From: Deltaproteobacteria bacterium
GTDB lineage: Bacteria; Desulfobacterota; Dissulfuribacteria; Dissulfuribacterales; UBA3076
Direction: 5' to 3'
Length of the DNA: 50,020 bases
Assembly: GCA_018399745.1 (NCBI GenBank)
Contig: JAGYNZ010000021.1
Location: 1 to 50,020, forward strand
The notes beneath the pieces were generated by a model, which saw only the letters and a program-made list of their open reading frames with translations, was not told the DNA's origin and searched no databases. Below, in pieces: positions 18,336-27,521 of the stretch; position 1 is the stretch's first letter; each line of letters opens with the position of its first letter. A program made the position numbers and the translations under genes.

Positions 18336-19300
18336 ACAATCAACCACCTGGAATTAGACAGCGCTGTCCCATATGTAATCAATCCGCCAAATATTCTTAC
18401 ACTGGTAAAGATCTTTTACATGGTGTTCCTGGAGAATTTATTTATGCCGAATGCATGACTTGCGGTGCTATTTATCAAGCACCCATGCCCAAACCAGATC
18501 AAATTGCCTCATTCTATCCGGATCAGTACGATCCATACCGTCCTGGAAAGGCCAAAGAAAGAAATTTTCTGGAAAAGAGTGTTTTACGCACAACCTATGA
18601 TTATCATCACCTGGATTCCATTCTGCCTGACTGGATAGGAAAACAAGCGGGAATGTTTGCCTACCGGGATTCGATCCCATTCACTGAAAATGGAAGGCTG
18701 TTGGATGTAGGTTGTGGGGGAGGCAAGTTCCTTCTGTCAATGCAGCAGTTAGGATGGCAGGCAGAGGGAGTAGAGTTTAATAAGAGTGCTGTCCAAACAT
18801 GCAGGCAGTCCGGGCTGAAGATTTTTCATGGAGAATTGTCTAGAGCCTCTTATGTGGATAACAGCTTTGATGTCGTAACGGCCCGTCACGTAATTGAACA
18901 TATTGCCGAGCCATCGTCTTTCCTTGCTGAGATTTATCGGGTTTTAAAACCAGGTGGAATTATGGTCCTGAAGACTCCAAATAGCCATGCATTGGGAAGA
19001 AAGTGGTTTGGCACCAACTGGTTTCCCAATGATGTCCCTCGGCACCTCATTCTGTATTCCCCTGTAAATCTGAGCTTGTTGGCTGAGAAGCATGGTTTCT
19101 GTGAGAAGAATATTCAGACTTTTTCGACCCCCAAGTGTATTTTAAACAGCTGGGATTATATGAGAGGTGGCCAACAAGGCAGACCGTCCAAGAAATGCAA
19201 ATGGCGACGCATTCTGGCCCGGTTTTATGTGGCTGCGGCGAATTTCATTGATCGTGGAGATGAGATTTTTGCCATTTATGAAAAACCGTTGAGATCATAA
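18332..19300 (+). CDS. SAM-dependent methyltransferase with N-terminal zinc-ribbon
   Basis: 322 residues. Four cysteines at the start (CPICN and CMTCG) form a probable zinc ribbon. Motif I is clear, LLDVGCGGGKFL at about residue 124, then FDVVTARHVIEHI and EIYRVLKPGGIMVLKTPN. Members of this group are found in O-antigen and core clusters, where they methylate sugars or chain ends. Translationally coupled to the GT4 gene by a 4-base overlap. The plan is like the minus-strand methyltransferase at 11839, but the two are clearly distinct in sequence. Confidence 0.85.
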   Translation: MNNQPPGIRQRCPICNQSAKYSYTGKDLLHGVPGEFIYAECMTCGAIYQAPMPKPDQIASFYPDQYDPYRPGKAKERNFLEKSVLRTTYDYHHLDSILPDWIGKQAGMFAYRDSIPFTENGRLLDVGCGGGKFLLSMQQLGWQAEGVEFNKSAVQTCRQSGLKIFHGELSRASYVDNSFDVVTARHVIEHIAEPSSFLAEIYRVLKPGGIMVLKTPNSHALGRKWFGTNWFPNDVPRHLILYSPVNLSLLAEKHGFCEKNIQTFSTPKCILNSWDYMRGGQQGRPSKKCKWRRILARFYVAAANFIDRGDEIFAIYEKPLRS

Positions 19301-19341
19301 CGTTTTTTTATCTTGTCTTCTTTAAAGAGAAGCTGTTTTAA

Positions 19342-20757
19342 ATGCAAATTCCTTTCGAAAAATTTTATATTTCTCTGGACAGTTTGTCTGGAGAAGGACG
19401 GATGCTTCATTGCATTCGTTTTTTTCGACTCGTGCCAGGAAAGAGAGTTGTCTGCCAGGCAATCTGGTATGACCATGAAGTCATAGCAAAACTTTATTAC
19501 GGGCCTCGCAGTGCAAGGCGAAACTGGAAAAAAGAGGTTGAAGGATTAGAGGCGTTTCAAAAACACGGCATTCGTGCCCCAAGTATTTTGCATGCGGGAA
19601 CAGCGGAAGGAGGTACAATCTTTGTTGTATTGCTGCAACCTGTTTCTGCTGCTCGATCTCTGGAAGAAGTGTGGAGCAGTTGTTCGAATGAGACTGATAA
19701 AGTTGCATTTTTAACAGATGTTGTTGCGATTTTGGCGCGACATCATAATGCCGGTCTTGTACAGGATGACTTGCATCTGCAAAATTTTCTGTCTTCTAAT
19801 GGAAAGATCTATACCTTGGACGGGGGAAGTGTGCGGATACAGAATCGACCTCTAAAAATGCGGCGTTCCCTTGCCAATCTCGGGCTTTTATTTGCTCAAT
19901 TATATCCGGAAAATGATCGTTTGGTCCAGCCTGTTTTTTCCAGTTACATGAAACAACGTGGCTGGCAGGCCAGTTCCTCAGCAGAAGCTCGGCTCCGCTC
20001 ATCAGTTATTTTTTTTAGACGCAAGCGTATAAAAAAATATCTTAAAAAGATTTTTCGACAGTGCACTGAATTTGTCTCTGAGCAGAATTTTTGGAGTTAC
20101 CGTGTATATCACCGAACCCTTGCCTGTCCTGAGTTGAATAAGATTATTGTTTCCCCGGATACGAGTTTATCTTTCCCAAACACAAAAATACTAAAAAAGG
20201 GGAAATCTTCCACCGTATGGCTTACTTCGGCAGGATCGCACAAGCTGGTCATAAAGAGATACAATATCAAGGGAATATTCCATGCACTGAAGAGATCTGT
20301 GCGCAGGAGTCGCGCTGCGATTTCCTGGAAAAGTGCCCATATCCTGCAATCACACGGAATTATGACCGCGCAACCAATAGCGATGATAGAGAAGCGTTTT
20401 GGTTTGCTCCGTCGGCACGCCTGGTTTATCAGCGAATATTTAGAGGGGCTTGATGCCAGTCATTTGTTTCGTGATGAAAAACTGTCTTTTGATGAAAAGA
20501 GTGCGGAAGTTCACCACATTGTAAAGCTGTTTGAACAGCTCCGGGATTACAAAATCTTCCATGGAGATATGAAGGCCACCAATATTTTTTTCACAAACAC
20601 AGGCACTGCCCTTATTGACCTTGATTCACTAAAGCAATACCACTCTCAATTTTTTTTTAAACGTCTCCACAGACGGGATGTTTCCAGGTTTATAAAGAAC
20701 TGGGAGAATGTCCCTGCTATCCATGCCTTATTTGTCAGATTACTTGGTAAGGGTTGA
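19342..20757 (+). CDS. Tandem two-domain WaaP-like kinase
   Basis: 471 residues, about twice a normal lipopolysaccharide kinase, and two kinase units are visible. Unit one (about 1-230) has EVIAKLYYG for the lysine, GLVQDDLHLQNFL for the catalytic loop and YTLDGGS for the metal site. Unit two (about 260-471) has KLVIKRYN, KIFHGDMKATNIFF and ALIDLDSL. Both keep the lysine and aspartates, so both may be active, though unit one has Gln where His is usual before the catalytic Asp. It may phosphorylate two core positions or one unit may regulate the other. The gene ends five bases from the convergent msbA. Confidence 0.78.
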   Translation: MQIPFEKFYISLDSLSGEGRMLHCIRFFRLVPGKRVVCQAIWYDHEVIAKLYYGPRSARRNWKKEVEGLEAFQKHGIRAPSILHAGTAEGGTIFVVLLQPVSAARSLEEVWSSCSNETDKVAFLTDVVAILARHHNAGLVQDDLHLQNFLSSNGKIYTLDGGSVRIQNRPLKMRRSLANLGLLFAQLYPENDRLVQPVFSSYMKQRGWQASSSAEARLRSSVIFFRRKRIKKYLKKIFRQCTEFVSEQNFWSYRVYHRTLACPELNKIIVSPDTSLSFPNTKILKKGKSSTVWLTSAGSHKLVIKRYNIKGIFHALKRSVRRSRAAISWKSAHILQSHGIMTAQPIAMIEKRFGLLRRHAWFISEYLEGLDASHLFRDEKLSFDEKSAEVHHIVKLFEQLRDYKIFHGDMKATNIFFTNTGTALIDLDSLKQYHSQFFFKRLHRRDVSRFIKNWENVPAIHALFVRLLGKG

Positions 20758-20762
20758 TCCTG

Positions 20763-22577
20763 TTAACAAATTTTTTCTGAACCATCGGCCCAGGTCTTAT
20801 ACAGCTCCTGATAAAGGGCGCTGTTCTCCATTAACTCCTCATGGGTTCCGCGGTCTATTATTCGACCCTGGTCAATGACTATAACATGATCTGCGTGAAT
20901 GATGGTGGAAAGCCTGTGCGCAATTACAATAGTTGTCCGGTCCTTCATTACCTCTTCAAGGGCCTTCTGGACCGCCTTTTCAGAGACGCTGTCAAGGGCG
21001 CTTGTGGCCTCATCCAATATAAGCAAAGGAGGGTTCCTGAGCACTGCCCTTGCCAGTGCTATCCTCTGGCGCTGCCCTCCGGACAGATTGAGCCCCCTTT
21101 CTTCCAATATCGTATCATAGCCCTGAGGAAGCGCGGCAATAAAGTCATGGGCATGAGCGATCTTTGCCGCTTTTTTTACGTCTTCCAGCGTGGTTTTCCC
21201 GGACAGGCCCGCTGCAATATTCTCATATATTGTGTCGCTGAACAGGACAACGTCCTGGGTGACTATAGCCATCTGGTGTCTCAGGTCAGCGAGGGAGATC
21301 TTTTGGAGATCTGTACCGTCCCATAGTATCGCCCCGGAAGAAGGATTATAAAATCTCGGTATCAGATCAACCAGGGTACTCTTGCCCGCTCCGCTGGGAC
21401 CTACAATGGCAAAGATCTTTCCTGCTGATATGGTTATATCTATTTCCCTTAAAACCTGTGTATCTGTCCCAGGATAGGAAAAAGAGACCTTTTTATATCT
21501 GATTTCCTTGTGCAGTCCTTCAAGTCTCTGTCCCTGGCTTTCTTCCTTACCCTGGTCAAGAAAGTGGCCTATTCTTTCGAAAATACCGAGAGTCTCTTGA
21601 AGCTGTGCGAAAGAACCACCCAGTTTTTTCAGGGGCGCAAAGGCCATGACTATGGCCGTAAGAACGGAAAAAAAATCTCCAGGAGTCATCTCCCCATCGG
21701 CAACAAGGCTGCCTCCATAGCCCAGAATTGCTGCAACAGCAAGGCCGGAAAGGGCCTCTACCAGGAACTTGGTCCCTTCTCTCAGGCGGATGACCTTTGA
21801 CATCTGGCGATAGGTTGTCTGATTTTCTTTTACAAATTGACAGTCCTTGACCTTCTCCATACCGAATATCTTTACGACCCTGAAGCCTTGAAGGACCTCG
21901 CTTACCCGATGCGTCAAAATGGACAGATACTCTTGGACCTTTTTCCGGCGTATTCGAACGAGTCTGGAAAGAAAACGAGTCCCTAAAGCAATAAAAGGAA
22001 GCAGAGTAAAGCTCAACAGTGCCAAGTCCCACCGCCGGTAAAGTGCCACTCCTAAAAGGACTATGACGGTTGGTATCTGGAGCAGGAATTCTCTCAGGCT
22101 CTGAGAGAGGATATTGCTCAGCGCACCGACGTCGTTCATAAGCCTTGATAGCATGTCCCCACTCGTGGAACGGGATATAACAGAGACAGGCAGACGAATC
22201 AGGTGAGAGAAGAAGCGGTCCCTCAGATCTCGGACCAGTTTCATGCCGGCAGTACGCATTAAATACGATTGGAGGAAGCTGCATGCACCACGGAGGATAT
22301 AGAGAACAATAATGCCGAGGGGCAGCAGATATATATATTTGTAATTACCCTGGACAAAGATCTTGTCCATAGCGGGTTTCACGAGCCAGGCTATTGCGCC
22401 GTTAAGTCCCGATACGAAAAGACTGAAAACAGTGGCCAGGAGTACGCGTGGAACGTATGGCCGGATAAGTGAGATCAGCCTTTGGCAGAGGGTCGGATTA
22501 ACAGGATCACTTGCGGGCTTCTGCCTTGAATTTGAGCAGGGTTCCGGCTTATTCGGATTATTGTCGAATGTCTTCAC
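20763..22577 (-). CDS. msbA: Lipid A/lipopolysaccharide flippase, ABC transporter
   Basis: 604 residues with fused membrane and nucleotide-binding halves. Six hydrophobic helices fill the first ~330 residues; the ATPase has Walker A GPSGAGKST, the Q-loop VTQDVVLFSD, signature LSGGQRQR, Walker B LLILDEATSALD and H-loop IVIAHRLSTI. MsbA flips lipid A-core across the inner membrane as a homodimer. The N-terminal ~30 residues are polar and Pro/Asn-rich, longer than in E. coli. The start is GTG at 22577. Position next to core genes supports MsbA over a general multidrug exporter, though that cannot be excluded. Confidence 0.9.
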   Translation of the reverse strand: MKTFDNNPNKPEPCSNSRQKPASDPVNPTLCQRLISLIRPYVPRVLLATVFSLFVSGLNGAIAWLVKPAMDKIFVQGNYKYIYLLPLGIIVLYILRGACSFLQSYLMRTAGMKLVRDLRDRFFSHLIRLPVSVISRSTSGDMLSRLMNDVGALSNILSQSLREFLLQIPTVIVLLGVALYRRWDLALLSFTLLPFIALGTRFLSRLVRIRRKKVQEYLSILTHRVSEVLQGFRVVKIFGMEKVKDCQFVKENQTTYRQMSKVIRLREGTKFLVEALSGLAVAAILGYGGSLVADGEMTPGDFFSVLTAIVMAFAPLKKLGGSFAQLQETLGIFERIGHFLDQGKEESQGQRLEGLHKEIRYKKVSFSYPGTDTQVLREIDITISAGKIFAIVGPSGAGKSTLVDLIPRFYNPSSGAILWDGTDLQKISLADLRHQMAIVTQDVVLFSDTIYENIAAGLSGKTTLEDVKKAAKIAHAHDFIAALPQGYDTILEERGLNLSGGQRQRIALARAVLRNPPLLILDEATSALDSVSEKAVQKALEEVMKDRTTIVIAHRLSTIIHADHVIVIDQGRIIDRGTHEELMENSALYQELYKTWADGSEKIC

Positions 22578-22673
22578 AACAGAGGAAGATACATGATACT
22601 TTGTGTCATGTCATCAGGGTCTGTATATTGTATGGGCAACGAATAGACCGTCTAATTTATGGTAAACTGATCA

Positions 22674-23397
22674 TTGTCTACTATCCATGCTGAAACAGGC
22701 AAGGCGGCACCGAAAAGGCTGGAAATCGCAGGACACTTCGTGCATTTTGATGATGGTAAATTGAAAGAACGCGGTGATTACTGGAGCAAGGATGAAGATA
22801 TCCTTAAAACGGTGAAACTCATTAAGGAATCCGAACACACCAGGTCATACAACCATGTGCTTATCTATGCCCATGGAGGTCTGAACAACCCCGCTGCATC
22901 GGCAAAACGTGTCGCGGCATTAAAGGATGGCTTCAAACGTAACCGCATATATCCCTTCCATATCATGTACGACACGGGTCTGGTTGAGGAATTTAAGGAT
23001 GCCGTGGTCCGAGCCTTCAGCGGCGAGCGTACCGAAGGATTTTTTCAGAACCTGCAGAATAAATTGATTGAACAGAGTGATCTGTTGATCGAAGACTTCG
23101 TGCGTAAGCCGGTTACTCCCATCTGGGAAGAGATGAAGAACGATACTCTGTCTGGTATCCCGTGCTCTTGAGCGGCAAATCGACAGACTTCTGCTGGGCA
23201 TGCAGCGATATGCAAAAAAGTTGACCTGGCATCCAGGTATGTCTGTCCATTATTCCAACGGTAAAAAGGGCGTTAGCACCACCACCTCGCATGGTGGGTT
23301 TGATAAAGATGTCAAGACAATGAACACGATTATGACTCAGATATTAGGAAGGACTCCGGCAAAACCGTTTATTGAAAACGAGATGAAAGGATATTGA
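22674..23397 (+). pseudogene. Remnant of a large alpha/beta-hydrolase-like gene
   Basis: Two pieces of what looks like one longer protein. The first frame (TTG 22674 to 23171) reads HVLIYAHGGLNNPAASAKRVAALKDGFKRN and stops after EEMKNDT. A second frame, open from about 23152, reads RALERQIDRLLLGMQRYAKKL, HPGMSVHYSNGKKG and TTSHGGFDKDVKTMN, ending in TGA-like stop TGA at 23395. The pieces are too short together and in different frames, as if an internal part of the gene had been deleted. The AHGG stretch suggests a hydrolase-type nucleophile region further in, now lost. It stands alone between msbA and the TsaA gene, with about 250 AT-rich bases (23398-23647) after it in which I see no gene. 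Confidence 0.6.
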
Positions 23398-23647
23398 TAT
23401 ATTGGACTGAGCAAAGAGGTGCTATCATCCTGATCTCTTTTCGGGACGACGTTTTCAACGATAGATGTTGTATGGTATGGTGATCTTGAAAAAGAGAGTA
23501 AAATATAATTATTATTTGAAGGTCTCAGAGGATAAATAGTGGTGAAAACAATATATTTTTCACTATATTTTTACTATATGTCCTGGTTAAACGCGCTATT
23601 TTTTTGATATACATTGGCAATATTTTCAGTGTGATCAAGGGGGCTCA

Positions 23648-24079
23648 ATGGATATTTTTCAGCTATTTGCGGTAGGAAAGGTAAAAAAGGATTCAGAAAT
23701 TGAGACCATAGAGATTTATGAGGAGTATGCCGATGCCCTGTTGGGTCTGGATCAGTTTTCCCATGTCATAGTGCTATATTGGTTTCATAAAAACGATATT
23801 CCAGAGAAAAGAGGCGTCTTGCGTGTTCATCCCAGACATAATATGAACAACCCGTTAACAGGTATATTTGCCTGTCATTCTCCTTGCAGACCCAATCTCA
23901 TAGGTCTTTCAGTCTGTAAGATTTTGTCCATCAAGGCCAACATCATCCATATTGATTCAATTGATGCCTTCAACGATTCACCGGTAATAGACCTTAAATC
24001 ATATATTACTTCCATGGACAAGATGAAAGGTGCCTTTATGCCGAGCTGGGCAACCCGGCCTCGACCTTCTCGTCCATAG
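23648..24079 (+). CDS. TsaA/TrmO-like SAM-dependent tRNA methyltransferase family protein
   Basis: 143 residues. The family marks are AVGKVKKD at the start, LLGLDQFSHVIVLYWFHK, LRVHPRHN, and GIFACHSPCRPNLIGLSVCKIL, the TsaA beta-barrel signature. E. coli TrmO adds the N6-methyl group of m6t6A37 in some tRNAs. This copy is short, ending after the barrel, so its activity on tRNA is not assured; single-domain TsaA proteins are common in anaerobes. A GGGGG stretch shortly before the ATG is the probable ribosome-binding site. Confidence 0.82.
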   Translation: MDIFQLFAVGKVKKDSEIETIEIYEEYADALLGLDQFSHVIVLYWFHKNDIPEKRGVLRVHPRHNMNNPLTGIFACHSPCRPNLIGLSVCKILSIKANIIHIDSIDAFNDSPVIDLKSYITSMDKMKGAFMPSWATRPRPSRP

Positions 24080-24088
24080 ATGGTAAAC

Positions 24089-24125
24089 GTTCAGAGATTC
24101 AGGGTTCAAAGGTCCAGGGTTCACC
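24089..24125 (+). repeat. Degenerate GTTCAxx tandem repeat
   Basis: About five imperfect 7-8 base units of the type GTTCAGA, GATTCAGG, GTTCAAAG, GTCCAGG, GTTCACC lie between the TsaA gene and the radical SAM gene. I recall similar low-complexity tracts between genes of other deltaproteobacteria. No function can be assigned. Confidence 0.5.
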
Positions 24126-24153
24126 GAAAATCAGGAATATATACTAAACGAAA

Positions 24154-26058
24154 GTGAAGAGAGAAAAATCCGACCCATTGAAGCGCATTGCTTTGGTCTC
24201 AACACCATGGCCTCTTTTCAGCCGTCCTTCTATTCAACTCGGAGCGCTGAAGGCATATCTGGGTACGCAGTTTTCCGATCTGGAGGTAGATGCGCACCAT
24301 TTTTATTTAAAGGTAGCAGAGACCATCAGTTACAAGCTCTATCAGGTTATTTCTGAAAGGACGTGGCTGGCGGAAACCATATACGCCGCTCTCCTGGTCC
24401 CTGAGCAGTTTGAGCACGTAGAAAGGGTCTTCTGCCGAGAGACCTCAAGGAACCCTGTTGCCCGCAAGGCAGGTCTCAAAAACCTGGCCGCTCAAGTCAA
24501 GAAGGTATCAGATGCCTTTATTGACAGTATAGACTGGGGATGCTTTGGTTTGGTTGGTTTTTCAGTATGTCTTTGTCAACTCACATCCGCCCTCTATTTT
24601 ATAAAAAGCATCAAACGGAGGTTTCCGCATCTCTGTATTGTTGTAGGGGGGTCTATGTTTGCAGGAGAATCAACTCGGAAGTTGTTTCAATTGTTTCCCG
24701 AAGTAGACTTTCTGGTAAATGGTGAGGGCGAGATTCCGCTGAGCCAACTCGTTCGTCATCTCAGAGATTCCCGCGGCAACGCGGGAATACCTCCAATCAC
24801 CGGGGTTGTATCGCAGAAGGCCGCAGGCAATGACATTCCGGTTGCCTTCAGCCAAATGGAGACACTGAGTAATCTCCCCCCGCCTGACTACGATGACTAT
24901 TTTAACCTGCTCAAGACCTTCGGCCCGCATAAGACCTTTTTTCCGACACTGCCAGCCGAGATATCCCGGGGATGCTGGTGGCGTCGGCCACAAAAGGCTG
25001 CGAAATACTCCGGGTGTGCCTTTTGTAACCTGAATTTGCAGTGGAGCGGTTACAGGTCAAAGTGCCCATCACAGGTGGTATCTGAGATCGATAACCTGAC
25101 CACAAAGTACAGGACGCTTTCTGTGGCTTTTATGGACAATCTGCTTCCGATAAAGAGGTCAGGAGATATTTTTGCCGGGCTTGGCAAGCTGAATAAGGAC
25201 TTTCGCCTGTTTGCCGAGATAAGGGCTACAACCCCTAGACATGTATTGGAGGCTATGCAGATAGCGGGGACAGAAGAGGTCCAAATAGGTATTGAAGCCC
25301 TCAGCACAAGGCTGCTTAAAAAGCTCAACAAGGGGACCACGGCCATCCAGAACCTTGAGATCATGAAACACTGCGAAGAACTCGGCATAGTAAACGTCTC
25401 AAATTTGATATTACATTTTCCTGGCAGTGACTCTCTGGATGTGAAGGAAACCTTGCGAAATCTCGAGTTTGCTTTGTCATTTCATCCTTTAAGGTTTGTC
25501 CATTTCTGGCTCGGTCTGGAAAGCCCTGTGTGGCAGGATACCAATGCCTTCGGAATTAGAACTGTTTCCAATCATTCGAACTATGCTGCGATATTACCGT
25601 CTCATATTTTCACCTCCATGAGTTTTATGATTCAGTCTTATCGCGGCGATCTTGGGCTTCAAAAAAAGATCTGGCAACCAGTCAAGAAAAAGGTAAGGGA
25701 ATGGAAGAAAAGCTATGCCGAACTTCACAGAACTCCTTTCAGCACACCCATCCTTAGCTTCCGGGATGGCCGGAAGTTTTTGATAATAAGCCAGAAACGA
25801 GTCAGGGCCGAACCGTCAACGCATCGACTTGTAGGGACATCCAGGGCCATTTATCTTTTCTGCCAGAGGCATCGTTCACTTAAAAGAATTTTGGCACAAT
25901 TTCCTGGAATAGCTCAGGACAGGATCGTACCTTTTTTAAGGATGATGGTAGATAAAAGATTGATGTTTGAAGAAAACGGGAAATACCTGAGCCTGGCCAT
26001 CCCGTTGAAACGGGCCATTAACTCAGAGTTCTCAAGCAGGAATAGGGCCAATACCTGA
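24154..26058 (+). CDS. RiPP-maturation-type B12 radical SAM protein (rSAM_ocin_1-like)
   Basis: 634 residues. A cobalamin-binding-type domain (WGCFGLVGFSVCLCQ, VVGGSMFAGE, VNGEGEIPLSQL) precedes a radical SAM domain whose cluster region has the unusual form RGCWW, then CAFCNLN a dozen residues later, then YRSKCPSQVVSEI. That pattern matches the family I know as RiPP maturation radical SAM protein 1 (TIGR03975). The C-terminal ~120 residues look like a winged-helix-like region (IYLFCQRHRSLKRIL). These enzymes modify short precursor peptides, but no precursor or partner protease is visible nearby. The GTG start at 24154 has no clear ribosome-binding site, so the true start may differ by a few codons. 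Confidence 0.75.
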   Translation: MKREKSDPLKRIALVSTPWPLFSRPSIQLGALKAYLGTQFSDLEVDAHHFYLKVAETISYKLYQVISERTWLAETIYAALLVPEQFEHVERVFCRETSRNPVARKAGLKNLAAQVKKVSDAFIDSIDWGCFGLVGFSVCLCQLTSALYFIKSIKRRFPHLCIVVGGSMFAGESTRKLFQLFPEVDFLVNGEGEIPLSQLVRHLRDSRGNAGIPPITGVVSQKAAGNDIPVAFSQMETLSNLPPPDYDDYFNLLKTFGPHKTFFPTLPAEISRGCWWRRPQKAAKYSGCAFCNLNLQWSGYRSKCPSQVVSEIDNLTTKYRTLSVAFMDNLLPIKRSGDIFAGLGKLNKDFRLFAEIRATTPRHVLEAMQIAGTEEVQIGIEALSTRLLKKLNKGTTAIQNLEIMKHCEELGIVNVSNLILHFPGSDSLDVKETLRNLEFALSFHPLRFVHFWLGLESPVWQDTNAFGIRTVSNHSNYAAILPSHIFTSMSFMIQSYRGDLGLQKKIWQPVKKKVREWKKSYAELHRTPFSTPILSFRDGRKFLIISQKRVRAEPSTHRLVGTSRAIYLFCQRHRSLKRILAQFPGIAQDRIVPFLRMMVDKRLMFEENGKYLSLAIPLKRAINSEFSSRNRANT

Positions 26059-26097
26059 AAGTTTAGTGGATTTTTCTCTGGGAAGTAAGGTGCTGTG

Positions 26098-26418
26098 ATG
26101 CCGGATAACAATCAAAATGTGATAGTTGGATGTTGTGGATTGGTTTGCTCTCAGTGTGGATCTTATACAGGTAAGAAATGCCGGGGCTGCCGGGGGGAAA
26201 GGCCTATTTTCCAAAATTGTAAAATCAGAAAATGTAATATCGACAATGGTTATGATACATGTGCTGATTGCAAAGATTTTCAGGATTTAAGGGAGTGCAG
26301 GAAATTGAATAATATAATTTCTAAAATATTTGGTTTTTTTTCCGAGACCAACAGAATTGAAGGTCTCAATCGTATAAGAGAAATAGGTCTTGAAAAGTTC
26401 AAGGCCGAGAACGTTTAG
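26098..26418 (+). CDS. DUF3795 cysteine-rich protein
   Basis: 106 residues from ATG 26098, five bases after AAGGTG; a GTG at 26095 is also possible. Cysteines dominate the first 65 residues: CCGLVCSQCGSY, KKCRGCRG, CKIRKC, CADCKDF and a last one in LREC, the DUF3795 pattern, probably a metal-binding fold. Function of the family is unknown. It follows the RiPP-type maturase by 39 bases on the same strand, so they may be co-transcribed, and is convergent with the HD-GYP gene. Confidence 0.78.
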   Translation: MPDNNQNVIVGCCGLVCSQCGSYTGKKCRGCRGERPIFQNCKIRKCNIDNGYDTCADCKDFQDLRECRKLNNIISKIFGFFSETNRIEGLNRIREIGLEKFKAENV

Positions 26419-26486
26419 TCGATCTTTGAAGTTTGTTGTTTAATTCAGGATTTTTTAAAATGAGCCGAAAAAGTTTCTTGGAATTT

Positions 26487-27521
26487 CTATTTGACAATTG
26501 TAGCCAGGCTTTGAATAAATAGGGTAAATATTTCTTTGTTGTACTTGCCTTTCTTTACATCCGCTCCAATAATTTCATTCAATGCATCAAAAGGACTCAT
26601 CGCACTTCTGTATGGTCGGTCATCATTGGTCAGCGCTTCATAGCAGTCTATAATGGCAATTATCTGAGAAAATTTCGCTAACTGACCTTCAGTTTTATGC
26701 AGTGGGTATCCTGTGCCGTCTGATTTTTCGTGGTGTTCAAGAGCAGTAATGGATAGGTATTTAATATATTCACCGTTTAATTTACATTCTTTTAAAATAT
26801 TGTAACCTCTGGATGTATGACTTTTAATTTCTTCAAATTCTTCCTGATTTAGTTTTCTTTGTGCCTTAAGTAACTTTTGGTCAATTTTCGTTTTACCAAC
26901 ATCATGCAGTAATCCACACAGGCCAAGCAATTTTGTTTCCTCCCTTGTAAGATTAATATAAGATGCAAAACCTAAGGCAAGTGCCATGACACTGATAGAA
27001 TGTAAGGTCGTTGAATAGTCTTTATGTGATATATCTACCAAATGTCTAATAATATCATTCTCTTTTGAATAGTCGCTGACTAAAATATTTACTGTATCAT
27101 TTAAACCTTCAATGCTTCCACTTTTTGGTTCTTCTAATGTTTCTCTTACAATACTAATAAGTGATTCTTTTACGTTTTCAGGATTGCCTAATTTAATATC
27201 ATTTTCTATTTTTTTATTAAATGCTCTTTGGGCTTCTTGAATGCCTTTTATTTTGTCTGATGATTTGATATATAAAGTAGATGGATATATATTTTCTTTG
27301 ATACGCATTTCATCTATAGTTATTCCTTTATTTTTGTATAGGATAAATTTATCCTTCTCTACTTTAATATAAAGAGGTACTTCTTTATAAAAACTTAACT
27401 GCGATTTCCTCGCTTGGATGTAACGAGTGTTTTTAGTCATTTTAAAAGCATATTTTTGATTTTCAGAGTTTATATCTTTCAATATATCAGTATTATGCAG
27501 GCAACCGAAGATTTTCCACAT
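26487..27521 (-). CDS. HD-GYP domain cyclic-di-GMP phosphodiesterase-like protein
   Basis: 344 residues if begun at ATG 27521, which overlaps the pyrD end by 29 bases; ATG 27440 (317 residues) is an alternative, and neither has a good ribosome-binding site. The N-terminal half has no recognised sensor. The C-terminal half has LLHDVGKTKID (HD) and ALEHHEKSDGTGYP (GYP-type), with later EALTNDDRPYR, so the metal ligands of c-di-GMP phosphodiesterases are kept. It is markedly AT-rich with lysine/isoleucine-heavy codons, unlike pyrD, which suggests later insertion into the operon's 3' end. Confidence 0.85.
   Translation of the reverse strand: MWKIFGCLHNTDILKDINSENQKYAFKMTKNTRYIQARKSQLSFYKEVPLYIKVEKDKFILYKNKGITIDEMRIKENIYPSTLYIKSSDKIKGIQEAQRAFNKKIENDIKLGNPENVKESLISIVRETLEEPKSGSIEGLNDTVNILVSDYSKENDIIRHLVDISHKDYSTTLHSISVMALALGFASYINLTREETKLLGLCGLLHDVGKTKIDQKLLKAQRKLNQEEFEEIKSHTSRGYNILKECKLNGEYIKYLSITALEHHEKSDGTGYPLHKTEGQLAKFSQIIAIIDCYEALTNDDRPYRSAMSPFDALNEIIGADVKKGKYNKEIFTLFIQSLATIVK

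Noticed and set aside
21556-22284. Second long frame inside msbA
   Set aside because: Shares the msbA codons in another frame and is rich in Arg, Ser and Pro as shadow frames are.
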